Source: Albifimbria verrucaria
Taxonomy: Eukaryota > Ascomycota > Sordariomycetes > Hypocreales > Stachybotryaceae
Direction: 5' to 3'
Assembly: GCA_020081605.1 (NCBI GenBank)
Contig: JAHREC010000018.1
Location: forward strand, 5,084,001-5,148,000
Length of the DNA: 64,000 nt
Part shown: piece after piece, positions 1-12,031 of the stretch
How the letters are laid out: every line of letters begins with the position of its first letter
Numbering within the stretch: the stretch's first letter is position 1
Made by a program: the position numbers and the translations under genes
The notes under the pieces: model-generated
Database searches by the model: none
What the model saw: only the letters and a program-made list of their open reading frames with translations
What the model was told of the DNA's origin: nothing

Positions 1-1724
1 GGCTGCCGTGGAGGGGCAAGGCAGTGTTTAATAGGTTGGTTGATGGGTGAGAGGCAACACTTCCCCAAGTACCTGTACCTGCCCCAAGCTGCCTTTGCCC
101 TACCTGCCAGAGAGCTTGTTACCCACTGCCTTCCAAGTTGGTCCCCTGATCAGATCTCGGATTGGTGGGCGGAAGCTTGTGTCGACGCACAGACTTGCTT
201 CATTCCGCTACTTTGTTAAACCTGCGGCCCTGGAGCTCTAATAATAAAAACAACAACCGCTACTAAACGAGCGACCATGCCACAGGCAGCGTGGAACGGA
301 CTCGGACGCAGCGTTTTTATTCCCCAACGGCATTTCCTCTGCTGTAGCTGTCAGCCTCTTGGAGGGGCTTGGTGCATGAGGTTACGTATCGTAAGGGGCT
401 TAGATCAGGTAGAGCAATGCTACCTACTATAGGTAAGGTAGTAAGAAGCTAACACTTCGTACCAGAGACTAGGCATTCCATGACCCGACCACATGCATTT
501 AAGCGCCAGGTACCCAAAGTTCAGATGGTTTATTACGTCCGTACCGTATAGGTTGGGCTTAAAACTCCGGCCAGCTGACTTCTTCTGTTCGGTGCTCCAT
601 TGCTCCTAACTGTAAGGGTAACTTAGTAGGTAACCAACAACCTCTCTTCTCATGGTGGTAGCTCCACGGTGCTGAACGCAACTACATTCACTGCCTACTA
701 ACCTACCTAGGTACCTACCAGGTACCTACCGATGGAAACGCGAATTTTCGGATCCCCCAATCTGGGGTATCTCCACCAACTACCTACCTACCTACATAGG
801 TACCGTAGTAGGTAGCCTCCCTCCAATTAATATTCATAAACGTAAACTAACCTCTATGAAACATAAGGCCCAAGAGACACTTCTGATTGTGATGTCTCGT
901 CACGTATTGGCACCCTGTGCTTGTTCTCTCACTTTTGTAGCAATCCCCATCTCACATCGCAAAATTAGCTATGCAGAGCGCACAGGCATATAGTAGTTGT
1001 CATCTGCATTATAGGTTACTACACAAGTTGCGACTCTCCAATCTTCAGCACTCTGTAGGCGTTTCAGAGATGGCTCGGCTCTATGAAACGATTTTAGGAC
1101 TGCCACGTCGATCTGTCGGAGCTTGTTTAAATGTTGCATCAGCAAGTGTCGATTTGTTGTCTTCACAAACCACCTGGTGGTGGTGGTACGTTCCAGGAGG
1201 TAGGGTACCCAAATATGCATACGTGCCAAACCAGAGAACCCAATGAGAGAGCAAAATGGGTACACATGTTTTGGCTCTGCGCCATCACTGCAGACGGGAT
1301 TCAAAGAGCCGGTGTTTCCTCTTGGCTACAATTCTAGGCGTCTCTGTACAGAATACAATGAATCAGCTCTCAATAGCGTATTCATACATGTCGGGCACAC
1401 GAGCAGGCGAAATAGACAGCACGTGTCATGATATGCCTTTAATTGCAAGCTGGCACGTGTTTGGTATAATACAATCCGTCAATATCCAGCGGCTTCTCCA
1501 TCATCCATAGCCAGCCGCCGGATTCCGCTGATATGACCCAAGATAAACCCAATTCACCGCCAATATAAATGCGCAGTGCCTGGCGAGTTTTGCAGACCCC
1601 TTCTCCTCATCGGTGTCTTCCCAGGTCGAAGTTACGCCAGAGTGTGTTATGTGTATATCGAAGCAAGCTCCGCCCGTTCTCCCATAAATCCCAATTCGCT
1701 AGCTGCTGAAACTCAACCACGCAT
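1..1724. other. Intergenic region, no gene seen
   Basis: I see no convincing coding frame on either strand. The short open frames overlap on both strands and show no recognisable motif. The only clear structure is the TACCTACC-type repeat cluster around 697-817. The last ~150 bases are the 3' flank of the minus-strand SEC61 beta gene. Confidence 0.5.
697..817. repeat. TACCTACC/GGTAGGTA repeat cluster
   Basis: Several copies of TACCTACC and its complement GGTAGGTA lie close together here, often joined as GGTACC-centred palindromes. A similar block occurs at 56001-56042. Such short intergenic repeats are frequent in Hypocreales genomes; their function is unknown. The call is by eye. Confidence 0.6.
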
Positions 1725-2229
1725 CTAGCTGGAGAATTTGCGAGTGAGCTTGGCAATGACTAGAAGGCCAGTTAGCAAATCATCCTTCTCAAGTTTCACC
1801 ACACCAGGTATACTCACTGTGCAGAGCAACAACGCTGAAGATAAAGACCAAAGACAGAACCAGAACAACAACGGGGTCAACCTTCAAGCCAGGAGACTCA
1901 TCGGTGTAAAGCTCTGCGCATCGTTAGCATATCATTTGTGGCAAGGATCAATATCGCAGCGGGTGGTGAACGTACTCAGCATGGTGCTGCTGGAGCCGCC
2001 AGCACCAGCCGCTCTCGTGCTGCTTGGCCGGGCATTGGCGACCTTTTCCTTCTGATCGGCAGCAGCGCGTCTTCGGATAGCTGTTCGGGGACCACCAGGG
2101 GTGGGAGAGGAGGGGCGGCCGATGCTCGAGCCGCTGGCCGCAGCAGGGCCATTGGCGGGGAGGAAGGACGAGGAGAAGACTGTGAGAGAGCTGTTAGCCT
2201 CGTCGTTGCATAGCAGGATATGCGCTCAT
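1725..2229 (-). CDS. SEC61B: Sec61 translocon beta subunit
   Basis: Small tail-anchored subunit of the endoplasmic reticulum protein-conducting channel (Sec61/SecY complex), about 115 residues. The exon 1976-2150 reads in frame through a Pro/Ser-rich segment, [15 protein letters not shown] and [10 protein letters not shown]. Exon 1818-1913 gives the family signature [17 protein letters not shown] followed by the single transmembrane helix. Exon 1725-1759 gives the end, [11 protein letters not shown]. Introns are 1760-1817 and 1914-1975, both GT-AG. The 5' end is less certain. An ATG at 2229 is followed by a branch-point-like GGCTAAC and a CACAG acceptor, which suggests a first intron, but no clean GT donor is present. 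A one-base loss near 2150 is also likely. The C-terminal half is unmistakable. Confidence 0.9.
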
Positions 2230-3574
2230 CTTTGCGACTGAGCCACGACGCTCGTGGATGGTACCGTGCAGTCGCAGATGACACGTCGGGATGTCATGCG
2301 ACACGCATTTCGACACCATCGAAAGCCGTGTGGTCCTGTCTCGACGGCCGGAAATCAACAAGGGTCCGCATACCATATTCTGTGAGGCGTCGGTTTGTGG
2401 AGGAGATCAACGGGGAATCGCTGCAGGATTCCTTGACCGAATTGGCGGGAGAGATGGGATGTAATAGAGGTAGTCGACGTCGGGAAGCTACTAGCTGTTC
2501 AAATTATGGTACCAAGGGGACGCACGAGTTGAGGCCACCTTCGCCAGAAAGGAGGTGCCCGGCCAAATTTTGTTCCGAGACCCCAAAAAGGTGTCCAGCA
2601 CCTCGCCCTAGCCTTGGCCAAGCTAAACCAATATGCATAGACCCCCAATTCAATTCGACCACCACAATATCTAAAGCTCCCCACGGCTGCTCGCTTGAAA
2701 TTCACCAACGTGGCATAGCCCAAAAATTACGGTATAAGGATTGTATTAACAAATCTCTAATTGAGAAGTTTTATCAGGAGTACATATTTCATGTTTACAG
2801 CGCTATATATATATATGTATGCAACTAGGTATCTACTGCTGCAAGAAAGCTTCGCTGTGGACCTTGGTCCCCAGTTCGATCAGTAAAATAGAAGTCCTCC
2901 ACATCCCTTGATTTCAATCTCCAAGTCTCTTTCCTGAGTCTGCTTGCAGACTCATGAAACATCCATCTGTAAGTCAAAAGTACGTGAAGGAAAAACGGTG
3001 CTGTGGTAAATGTGACAAAAGGAAAACATAGAACGCCCTGGTCCTGTGAATGGGCTGTCTAAATGAGCTGCCCGCCGCTGACTGCACTTCTCCGTACACT
3101 CCTCGCCATTGCCCAATGGAATGGCCCACCGTGATGCCTGTGCCAAAACTAAACAATGGCATTCCTCCTCCTCGAGTCAACTTGTTTGTAGAACTGCCCC
3201 TTAGAAGCCGTCTCCCGAAAGAATAATGCGGTGATTCAACACCAACAGTCATCAAGCCCCTAACAATGCAATGTGCGCTGAAGCTCCCATCTTTTGCTTT
3301 GCGAATCCGTGGTATGCGACAAATTTGCCCATGTCGGCACGCCTCAATGAAGAGAAAATACTTAAGCCCTTGGATAGGCCAGAAGAAACACCTAGGCCAC
3401 CACAAAGACTTCTGCGTCTTCGCGGAAGATGCCACATTATGTAGTATTAGACAATAATACATCTACATCGGGAATCGAAAGCTCTCAACCAAACGCCTTC
3501 CGCTATGACGGCAATATCGCAGATTTGTAATTCCTCAAAAGCGAGTAGAGTGAATTCGAAGGGGGTTGGTATTA
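2230..3574. other. Intergenic region, no gene seen
   Basis: This lies upstream of SEC61 beta and downstream of the PSR1-type gene, both on minus. A 162-codon open frame on the minus strand (2974-3462) has no recognisable motif and probably overlaps the 3' untranslated region of the phosphatase gene. A short AT dinucleotide run is at about 2804-2820. Confidence 0.45.
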
Positions 3575-5196
3575 TCAAAGTGTGACATCGAGGACCAGAC
3601 TGACATCAGCAACGTTGGGTCCGGCCAGATCCTCAAGAACAGGAATAAGGTCCAGCAGCTCATTGTCGTGCGCATCTGAAAACCAACTGCTGATGGGAAC
3701 CGCATGCTGCGGGTGGAAGATGTACGAAGTAGGGGAGTTATCGATGATGATGGTGTCCTTAAGGTCTCGGCCAACCTGGGAAAGGTCCTTGACGTAGTTG
3801 CCTTGATGGTTGTAGCAGCTCTCGCGGAACAAACGATGATGGACGACCTTGTGAATATCAAGCTGGTCTAGCAAAGGGTCGCCGTACTGAGAGAGGCCAG
3901 TCAGTAAGTGGGCGACGTAAGCGGTTCGACAGGGCATGGCATTACCTTAGAGACAGACGCCGTGAAAACAACAACCTCATAAAGTTCGCCAACTCTCTTC
4001 ATAAATTCATCGACTCCTGGACGCTTGATTACGTATACGTTGTGATAATTTCCCTCGATTTCAACCGGTATCGTGAAGTCAGCCTGGTTTAATATCTGCG
4101 AATTGTTAACTAAACCCTGGCATGTAAGAGTATACCTAATGGTATAAACGTACCTTGAACGAGCTGTGAACAAGCGTCTCGTCGAGATCAAGGACCAAGC
4201 ACTTCCTGCCCTTGTGCTCGGGTCGGACGGGCGGCAGGAGTGCCTTCTGAGGCTCTGGCAATGAGGGAGTAGTATCGCTGGGGGCAGCAGGCACTGCCGT
4301 CACAGGCCCAGGTCCGTTGGTTGGCGGCGGTGGTATGCTCGCCGCTTGAGACTCTTCAGGAACCTGCACAGCGGGTTCCGTACCAGCATCGTCTGTCGAA
4401 GCGTCCTGCATAATCACATCCTCGTTCTTGGTAGAGCTGCCACCCTCCTGCGGCTCATCCTTCGCAGTCTGCACCTCGGGCGGCTCCACTTTGACGGCTG
4501 GAGCGGTGCTCTGCCTAGACTCCCTACGATCTTGCTCGGTAGTTGTGTCCTGCTCTTGAATACTGCCGCCAGATGGCTGCTTGTCTTGGGTTTCTTGGAC
4601 AGGAGCCGCTTGTTGAACGCTTTTCTCGCTCGGCTGCTTTTGCGAAGGCTGCTCTTGTGGGGTGTGTGTCCGCGACTTAGCTGTTGCAGGCCTTTGCGGA
4701 AGCTTTTCAACTCTTTGAACGTTCTCGGTGTCTCCTTCAAGGGTATTTGCGGTCTCGGGCACGCCACAGCATGCAAGGAACGACAACAGGCCGCCGGTCT
4801 TTTCTTCTTCTTCTGAGTACTGGTAGAAGGAGAACTGGGCTGCGAGTTGCCGGATGCGTTTACAGCCTGGTTTTCTCGACCACTCCGGTTGCTGGCGACA
4901 CTGCCGTTGCGTTGACGGCCGAGGAAGCTTTTCTTAGATTCCTTGGAGCGGCCGCTGATGCTGTTGCGAGGGTCATTGACTGTGGCCCCACTCAGTCCAG
5001 TGGATGTTGGCGACGATTGGTTCTTTTGGGACGAAGAGCGCGATGGGACTTGCAGTAGATCCCGACCATTTCCAGATGTCGCCCCATCTTCAGGTGATAA
5101 TTTGGCTGTATTGTTCGTCGTTTCGGAGTCGACAGGAGCTGCCTCGTAATCGACCTTGGTAACCGGGTTCGAGGTCAGAGCTGCTGCCTCGGCCAT
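3575..5196 (-). CDS. PSR1: PSR1/FCP1-type (NIF domain) protein phosphatase
   Basis: HAD-superfamily Ser/Thr phosphatase of the plasma-membrane Psr1/Psr2 type, linked in yeast to the sodium and general stress response. About 501 residues. There is a long disordered Ser/Gln/Glu/Pro-rich N-terminal half with a cysteine-bearing LLSFLACCG segment like that of family members. The catalytic domain follows: [10 protein letters not shown] (DxDxT nucleophile motif), [36 protein letters not shown] and DAHDNEL. Introns 4096-4153 and 3887-3945 are GT-AG. One frame break lies in an A-run at about 4801-4805. Adding one A joins the Lys-rich stretch to TGGLLSF. A link to membrane anchoring by palmitoylation of the Cys pair is inference. 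Confidence 0.9.
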
Positions 5197-8124
5197 GATG
5201 GTAGTCGTACTACAGGAAAATTAGCTTCTGGTCTCCAAGCCAAACTCCGCGACAACGGTAAACATGTAACAGTTGGATGAAGGAAAGTAAAGAAAGGTAG
5301 AAGAAGATAAGGGCTGAAAGAATGCATCGAAATTGCACGGGCGACATCAAAGCGCGTCAGCATCAAACAAAGCGACCTCAAATAGCTGCGATGCAGGCGA
5401 AGAGCATATGAATGCAACAGCGGGACGCTTGCTTGAAGGCGACAAAAGCTTTTCTGCTGCCGATGCGAATCGTTGTCGCGATCGCACAAAAAGTTGGGAA
5501 GAGACTGACCTGGATCAAGTCGTCCAGTTGTCCAACCCTAGGATATCCAACCCCTAATATTGGGGAAGTAGGCCTTCGGGGGCCGCTTTACAGCAGACTA
5601 CTCTACTTTCCAACTTGAGCGTGTCAAGAGGTGGATGTCGTAAACGGCGCGCGCGCGAACGGTTAGAGTGTGATGTGAGGGCGACGACCGAGATCTTTTG
5701 TTGGGTTGTTCGGAAATCGAGTGGTGGTTGCGAGGATTAGGCCGAGACGGGCGGCTGGGAGTTGGCGGTGTTGTGCGGGAAAGCAGGAGCTGGCTAGGTC
5801 AGAGTCGAGGCTACTATACAGTGCATCACCGCAAACGGGAGAGTGGATAGGAGATGCTAAAGAGAATATCGCGTTGCCCAGGCCCACGAGAGGCAGTCAG
5901 GAGGAAAAGATGGGGGCAGTAATGTACTGGAGGCTGAAGGAGCATGGAGGCACACAAGCGAAATGATTGCCTTTAAACGTGATAGTCGGTCCTCTTTGGG
6001 GGAGGCCCTTGTCGGGGATGGGCCGGTGCTGTGCTATGTAGGTAGGGATGGCTTGGGATTTGGGGAGCGAGAGGGGAGGTTAGCAGCCGAGAGGTGTGAG
6101 TGGAGTTGCCTGTGAGATTAATCTACAGTAGCTGGCTTACTGAGGTGAGAGCGACTGCTAGTCAAGGAACACGCACAGTGCTCCAAGTGGCTGTTTTGGA
6201 CGGAGGAGTTTCGCTGATGGCCGGTCAGGATCACAGTGCAGCCTACGAAATTGACACCTTCTTCAGATGATCCTGTAAGCCAGTACTTCCATCTCAATGT
6301 CTCATCTCCGCTAATGTGGATGACGGCCGATGCCCCCATGTCGCCCGAGGTGGGTTTTAGACGGGCAACTGTCCAACACTAATTACAGGGCTCCTCGACA
6401 GCCCAATGCTAGGTACTGTAGCTTGCGAAGAGAGACAAGCAGAGCTGGCCAGCTCCAGCAACGTCCATGCGCGACCCACGTTGTGCTGCGCACCTTAGCC
6501 ACCATACCCTTGGAAGCAGAGACAATCATCAATAGATGTGATGGGCCTCGTGGTATTTCCTGGCTTTCCCACGCTGGTACGATGAATGCGCGCGCAGATG
6601 ATGGCACGGCAGCGTTGAGTGAGGTGAGCAAGGGGGTTGGTTTTCCAAATCCATCCGTCAACCAAAACTGGTACTTGGCTGACCCAAGCATCACCGCCAA
6701 AAATTCGCCTAGCACTGTGTGCTTGCTAGTCTGCCCCTTCTCTCCCTCTCGCTTGGCACCATTCAATCTTGCAATGCCTTAGTGCGTGAAAGCCTCTGCC
6801 GTTTATTAAAGATACGGCTATCGCACGCGTCGATTCCATCTCTACTAACGTGCACCCGGTTTTGTTGCACCCCACCCCGTACATTCTGTGTGGCCGCAGG
6901 ACGAACATCTGGCCTGTCGTAGGCCTGGCCCGCCTTCATCCCAGACCATCCATGTAACGCACCTGCAGCAATGCAACCCTGCCTGCCTTCTGGCCACTCA
7001 ATGCTATCGTGGGGGCTTTCGGGATGGCGTTGATGGCTGGTCTGATTGGCCATGTTGGCGCCCAACTCACCTACCATTGCCCTGAACCCCAGACACCCCT
7101 CTGGTTAACGTTGCTGGACCAGTGGGCTTGCCTACATACCCGCTGTGCCGTCGTTCAGACAAGATGCCATGAAGAACACGTGCGATCGGTTTACAAATGG
7201 GGCTCCAGATGCTGTCTTCCCGGTCCACATGTGTGAAATGGCAGCTGGCTTCGCTATTGTCGCATGGCGGCATCTATTCGCCTCTTGCCACTGATGGAGG
7301 AAGTCATTGCTGGCACCAAGTTCTGCCGTGAAGAATCTCATGGCCGAGTGCGATGGTGTGAATACCTCCTTACCTAGGTGAGTTAGTGTTGCCGTGCAAT
7401 AGCTTGCTGTACTATCTAGTGAATGTAAGTGGTATTGCTACTGGGCAGGGTATTCCATGCTTAGACCTTGCTGACGTACATGTGCAATGCTACTCGGCGC
7501 CTACTTTGGGAATATCAAAGATATGCTGCATCCTTGCCTCTCGTACGAGCTCAACAGCTCTTTTGTCGATTGGGTCCAGCCTAACCAAGCCATAGTACAA
7601 TAGTATATCGAGAGGGCCCCTTAAACCAATACCTAAGTTACATAAAAGTGTGTTATGGTAAACGTCCTGTACTCTATCTAGCTGCACCAAACCTTCCAAA
7701 GAGCGCGTGGTGAAGATGTGATCATCATAAATCATGGTATAGGGTAGCCTCATAGCTAGCGCCTGCATTTCCCCAGACCAGCCCCATTTACCCCAGGCCA
7801 CGTGACTTCGAATGCTGACTTGGACCGGTTGCTGAGGGTGCACGGTACAAGCCGAGCCATGGATTGTCCCCGTAATGCGAGGTTCCTTTAGCCTCGGAAG
7901 CTGTTAGCCATCACATGCTACGCTCCGGCCTCCATGGTCACACAACTCCAAATGCTGGCAGCCGCAGACAGCATCCGATAAATTACCCTTGTTTACTACA
8001 GACTTCCCCTCGGCGATTTGCTTTTTAACCTGCTACAGATAGTAGCAGCTGAACTCAACGATTCCCATGTTCTCGCTTGGATCTACATAGTTCGGCCCTT
8101 TGGTGCGAACCCTCCAACGTCATC
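5197..8124. other. Long intergenic region, no gene recognised
   Basis: Almost 3 kb separate the divergent PSR1-type and ABCD transporter genes. Open frames at 5706-5966 (+), 6330-6782 (+), 6383-6766 (-) and 7490-7843 (-) overlap or lack family motifs. The minus frame 7490-7843 looks the most protein-like (mixed hydrophobic and charged composition, no low complexity), but I do not recognise it. Because the window is full of frame breaks, a small broken gene could be missed here. Confidence 0.4.
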
Positions 8125-10766
8125 ATGGCGGCCCAGTCGACGCTGCGCAAGACCGCCGCCGAGGACGCGCTGAAGGCATTTGTCGACGCATGGTCCGGCA
8201 AGATCCGTACGAAGCTGAAAAACACATCCCGCGTCACCCGTATACTAGCAACCCTTGCCCTCGCCGCCTCTATCATACTCAGCGCCGAGGGTGGACGTCG
8301 TTGGTGGAAGAACAGACGGGATGAGCGCGAGCAAGGTCGGAAGCTGGTCCGGACCAATTCTTGGTTGCACAACAAGGACGGCTCACGAACGATATACGTT
8401 CCGTACAAGGATGGCACATCCAAGGTAGTCATCAACACTACAAAGCCTCTGACCTTCGAAGCCCATCGTCGGCTGTTCCTGAACCCACCGAGAGTATCCG
8501 GACTTGGAGATGGTGCAGTTCCATCAGCGCAAGCCAAGCCAGGCCTGAATCTGGCATTCCTGCACCAATTCCTCAGTCTGATGAGTATCATGATTCCTCG
8601 ATGGTCAAGCAAGGAAGCTGGTTTGCTAGTCAGCCACGGCGTATTCCTAATGTTGCGTACCTACCTGTCTCTGGTCGTTGCCCGTCTCGACGGCGCAATT
8701 GTCAGAGATCTCGTTGCAGGAAATGGAAAGGCATTCCTTTGGGGTATAGTCAAGGTTTGTGCCCTCTCACGTCCAAATGATGCCACCCTATCTTCCCTGC
8801 AAAGATGCTAACATCTATTCTTCAAGTGGTGCGGTCTCGGTGGATTTGCGTCCTACACCAACGCCATGATCAAATTCCTCGAGTCAAAGGTGTCCATTGC
8901 CTTCCGGACCAGGCTTACCAGATACATCCACGACCTGTACCTGAATGAAAACCTCAATTACTATAAGCTCTCGAACTTAGATGGTGGCGTGGGTCAGAGT
9001 GCGGACCAGTTCATCACTCAAGATCTCACACTGTTTTGTGCATCTGCCGCCAACCTATACTCATCACTCGGTAAACCTTTCGTCGATATATGTGTTTTCA
9101 GCTTCCAGCTATACCGCTCTTTGGGCCCATTAGCCTGCACTGGGTTGTTGAGCAATTATTTCCTGACAGCGAGCATTTTGCGTAGACTATCTCCACCCTT
9201 CGGCAAGCTCAAGGCTGTAGAGGGCCGCAAGGAGGGCGACTTCCGCAGCCTGCACGCTCGGTTGATTGCCAATGCCGAAGAGGTTGCGTTTTATGGCGGC
9301 GCCGACATGGAGAAGACCTTTTTAACAAGAGAGTACAAATCATTGAAGAGCTGGATGGAGGGTATATACATGCTGAAGATTCGATACAACATCCTAGAGG
9401 ACTTCATTCTGAAGTACAGTTGGAGTGCGTATGGCTACTTGCTATCCTCGCTTCCTGTTTTCCTGCCGGCGTGGGGAGGAAGTGGCGGTGCCGCTGAGCT
9501 TGTTAGCGGCAACGAATCGAACGGCCGAGAGCGCAACCGCATGAAGGACTTTATCACGAACAAACGCCTCATGCTGTCCTTGGCTGATGCCGGTGGGCGA
9601 ATGATGTACTCGATCAAAGATCTGTCGGAGCTCGCTGGATACACAAGCCGAGTATACACTCTGATCTCCACCATGCACAGAGTTCATGCAAATGCTTACT
9701 ATGTACGCCCCGGCCAAAGCGAGCTGTATTCGCTTTCGGATATCCAAGGCACAATTCAGAAGGGGTTTGACGGTGTTCGGTTGGAGCAGGTCCCGGTTGT
9801 TGCTCCAGGATTATGGCCCCAAGGCGGAGACGAGCTGCTGGAGTCACTGTCTTTGATTGTGCGAAGTGGCGAACATTTACTTGTAAGTGAACAAATAAGC
9901 ATAAACCGAGTGGGGATGGCTGCTAATTAACTCAGATTTCGGGACCCAACGGCGTTGGCAAGAGCGCCATAGCCCGAATTCTAGCTGGCCTCTGGCCGGT
10001 GTACCGGGGCTTGTAAGCCGTCCCAAGGATATCGGCCAAGATGGCATTATGTTCCTACCGCAACGTCCTTACCTCAGCCCTGGTACCCTCAGAGACCAAG
10101 TCATCTATCCCGATGGCCATCTCGACATGAGAGAGAAGCGCAAGTCCGAGGATGACCTGAAGCGCATCCTGGATGAAGCGAAACTAGGATACCTGCCTGA
10201 TCGCGAGGGTGGCTGGGACACACGTAAAGAGTGGAAAGATGTTTTGAGTGGTGGCGAGAAGCAACGGATGGGTTTTGCCCGCCTTCTCTACCATGAGCCC
10301 AAGTACGCCATTATTGACGAGGGCACCAGCGCCGTTTCTAGTGATGTTGAAGGTTTACTCTACGAAGTCTGCAAGGAAAAGGGAATTAGTGAGTGCACGG
10401 GACGTTAATTAAAGTTGAGGCGTATTGGTGGCTAACCATAGACCAGCGCTCATCACCGTTTCCACACGAGCTTCGCTCAAGAAGTACCACACCTTTAACC
10501 TCGTTCTAGGCCAGGGCGACAACGGCGACGAATGGCAATTTGAGCGAATCGGAACAGAGCAGGAGAAGCTGCAGGTGGAAAGGGAGGTGCAGGAATTGCG
10601 GGAGCGCCTAGCGCAGGTGGACGAGTGGAAGAAGAGGCGGGAGGAGATTGACGAGGAGCTTGCCGCGGTGTGGACAGACAAAGGCGGCGCCCTGGATGCG
10701 CCGGTCTACGCAGAAGAGGCAGAGAGTCAACCTGAGCCTGTGGAGCAACCCGAGGAGGCGGAGTGA
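8125..10766 (+). CDS. Peroxisomal long-chain acyl-CoA ABC half-transporter (ABCD, Pxa1/Pxa2 type)
   Basis: ABC half-transporter that imports very-long-chain acyl-CoA into peroxisomes for beta-oxidation; it works as a dimer in the peroxisomal membrane. About 819 residues. Residues 1-400 form the ABC_membrane_2 domain, with the family EAA-like motif NAEEVAFYGG. The nucleotide-binding domain has Walker A GPNGVGKS, Q-loop region LPQRPYLSPGTL, signature LSGGEKQR, Walker B IIDEGTSAVS and an H-loop region with TLITVSTR. A Glu/Lys-rich coiled tail ends it. Introns: 8755-8826, 9883-9935, 10389-10446. The last uses the internal AG at 10446, which restores GITLITVSTR. One base is missing at about 10013 (LWPVYRGL to VSRPKDIG). 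Pxa1 and Pxa2 cannot be told apart by eye. Confidence 0.93.
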
Positions 10767-12031
10767 AGGACTGGCCATGGTATCCCCGGCCTCCTGTATA
10801 TTTTCATGTCTATGTACGAGTTTAGAGAGAGCGCGAGCGAGGCACATACAAACATGACAAGCAAAGCAAAGACAACACAACTTGGCGATGTATCAGGGAC
10901 GACTCCCAGCAAGAGGCAGGCAATGTAATGTGCACGAGGCATCCGAATCTTGGATTTCACTTCACCATCGTAGACAAAGCTGGCCTGCCAAGACACCATC
11001 TCAGCTCAGATCCCGTTACCAGAACGCCACGCAGGACACCCCAGGCCAATCGGTGTGCAAGGGCCACCACCATCACAGTGAGCTATTAGCGGCGGGTTGA
11101 CCCAGCTATCCGAAAGTGGAAGGGCAAGGAGGGCCATCTCGAGGCGCGCCTTGCTGGGCTATTGCCTCGAGTGTCGATCGCAAAGCTCCGCCCGACGGAA
11201 TGAGGTGGCGGCTGGCTTCAGCTCCGTACGTTATGCAGGGCAGCACTAGCTGCGAGTTGACGACGGGGCCTTACAGTTTGCGCCCGCCCTTACGCTCTAC
11301 AGAGCCCAGGCAACGGGGAGGCACCACATGGGGAATCAGCTGGCTTTCTTTTTTTCGATATTATCCCCTCCTGCCAGGGTGATGGGCGGTGCGGTTGACA
11401 TCATTTAGCCAGCAAAGGCCTTGGAAATGGCGCGAGTGCAAGCTTGTGCGGTTGAGACAGATACTTATACCTGCAGTATATTGAATGAACACCAGAGAGA
11501 GTCGGAATATTCCTTCATTTGCGCTGCCTTGAGCCGACCGCCCTGTCTTACCCGGCTCATATAACACGAGGCTGCTGGGGCACAAGACGTCTAATATTCC
11601 GCTCCCCGAACAAAGACTTGGTGTCATGTACAGCAAGCACACTGGCTGGCTTGTCTTACCTTGTGCTGTGACACAATACTGGACTGTCTCATAGCCATAC
11701 CTTTTTTCTTTCTTTCTTTTTTTGCTTCTTCTCATTACTGCTAGAGCTTCCTGCAGCCTCCCCAGGCACAAGTCTCACCTTGTTTGCCGGCTTCAGGAAG
11801 AAGCAAATTTTCTGTTATGTAGAGGGCACTCTGCCCTCTGGAGACAGATCGCTCACCTTGTCCATTTCTCAGACGCTCTGAGACCTCGGCACAGCTTCTC
11901 GGTGTATCTCTGTCATTCTGGGACCAGCAGAAGCGAAGAAGAAGTGTCCCGCGTCTCGCCTGCCACGAGACGGAGCCACTCTTCAGACGAAACTAATCCT
12001 TGACCGTCCTTCCTTTTAACCCTGCGAGGTA
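10767..12031. other. Intergenic region, 5' flank of the next gene
   Basis: No coding frame with family features is visible. A T/C-rich tract at 11700-11730 and the sequence up to 12031 probably include the promoter and 5' untranslated region of the plus-strand membrane protein gene. Confidence 0.45.

Noticed and set aside
2974..3462. 162-codon open frame on minus
   Set aside because: No motif, unusual composition and position downstream of the PSR1-type gene suggest untranslated sequence.
6330..6782. 150-codon plus frame with an overlapping minus frame at 6383-6766
   Set aside because: Mutually overlapping frames without family features; neither looks like a real gene.
7490..7843. 117-codon minus frame of protein-like composition
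   Set aside because: No recognisable family, no splice or neighbour support. Left as unassigned sequence.
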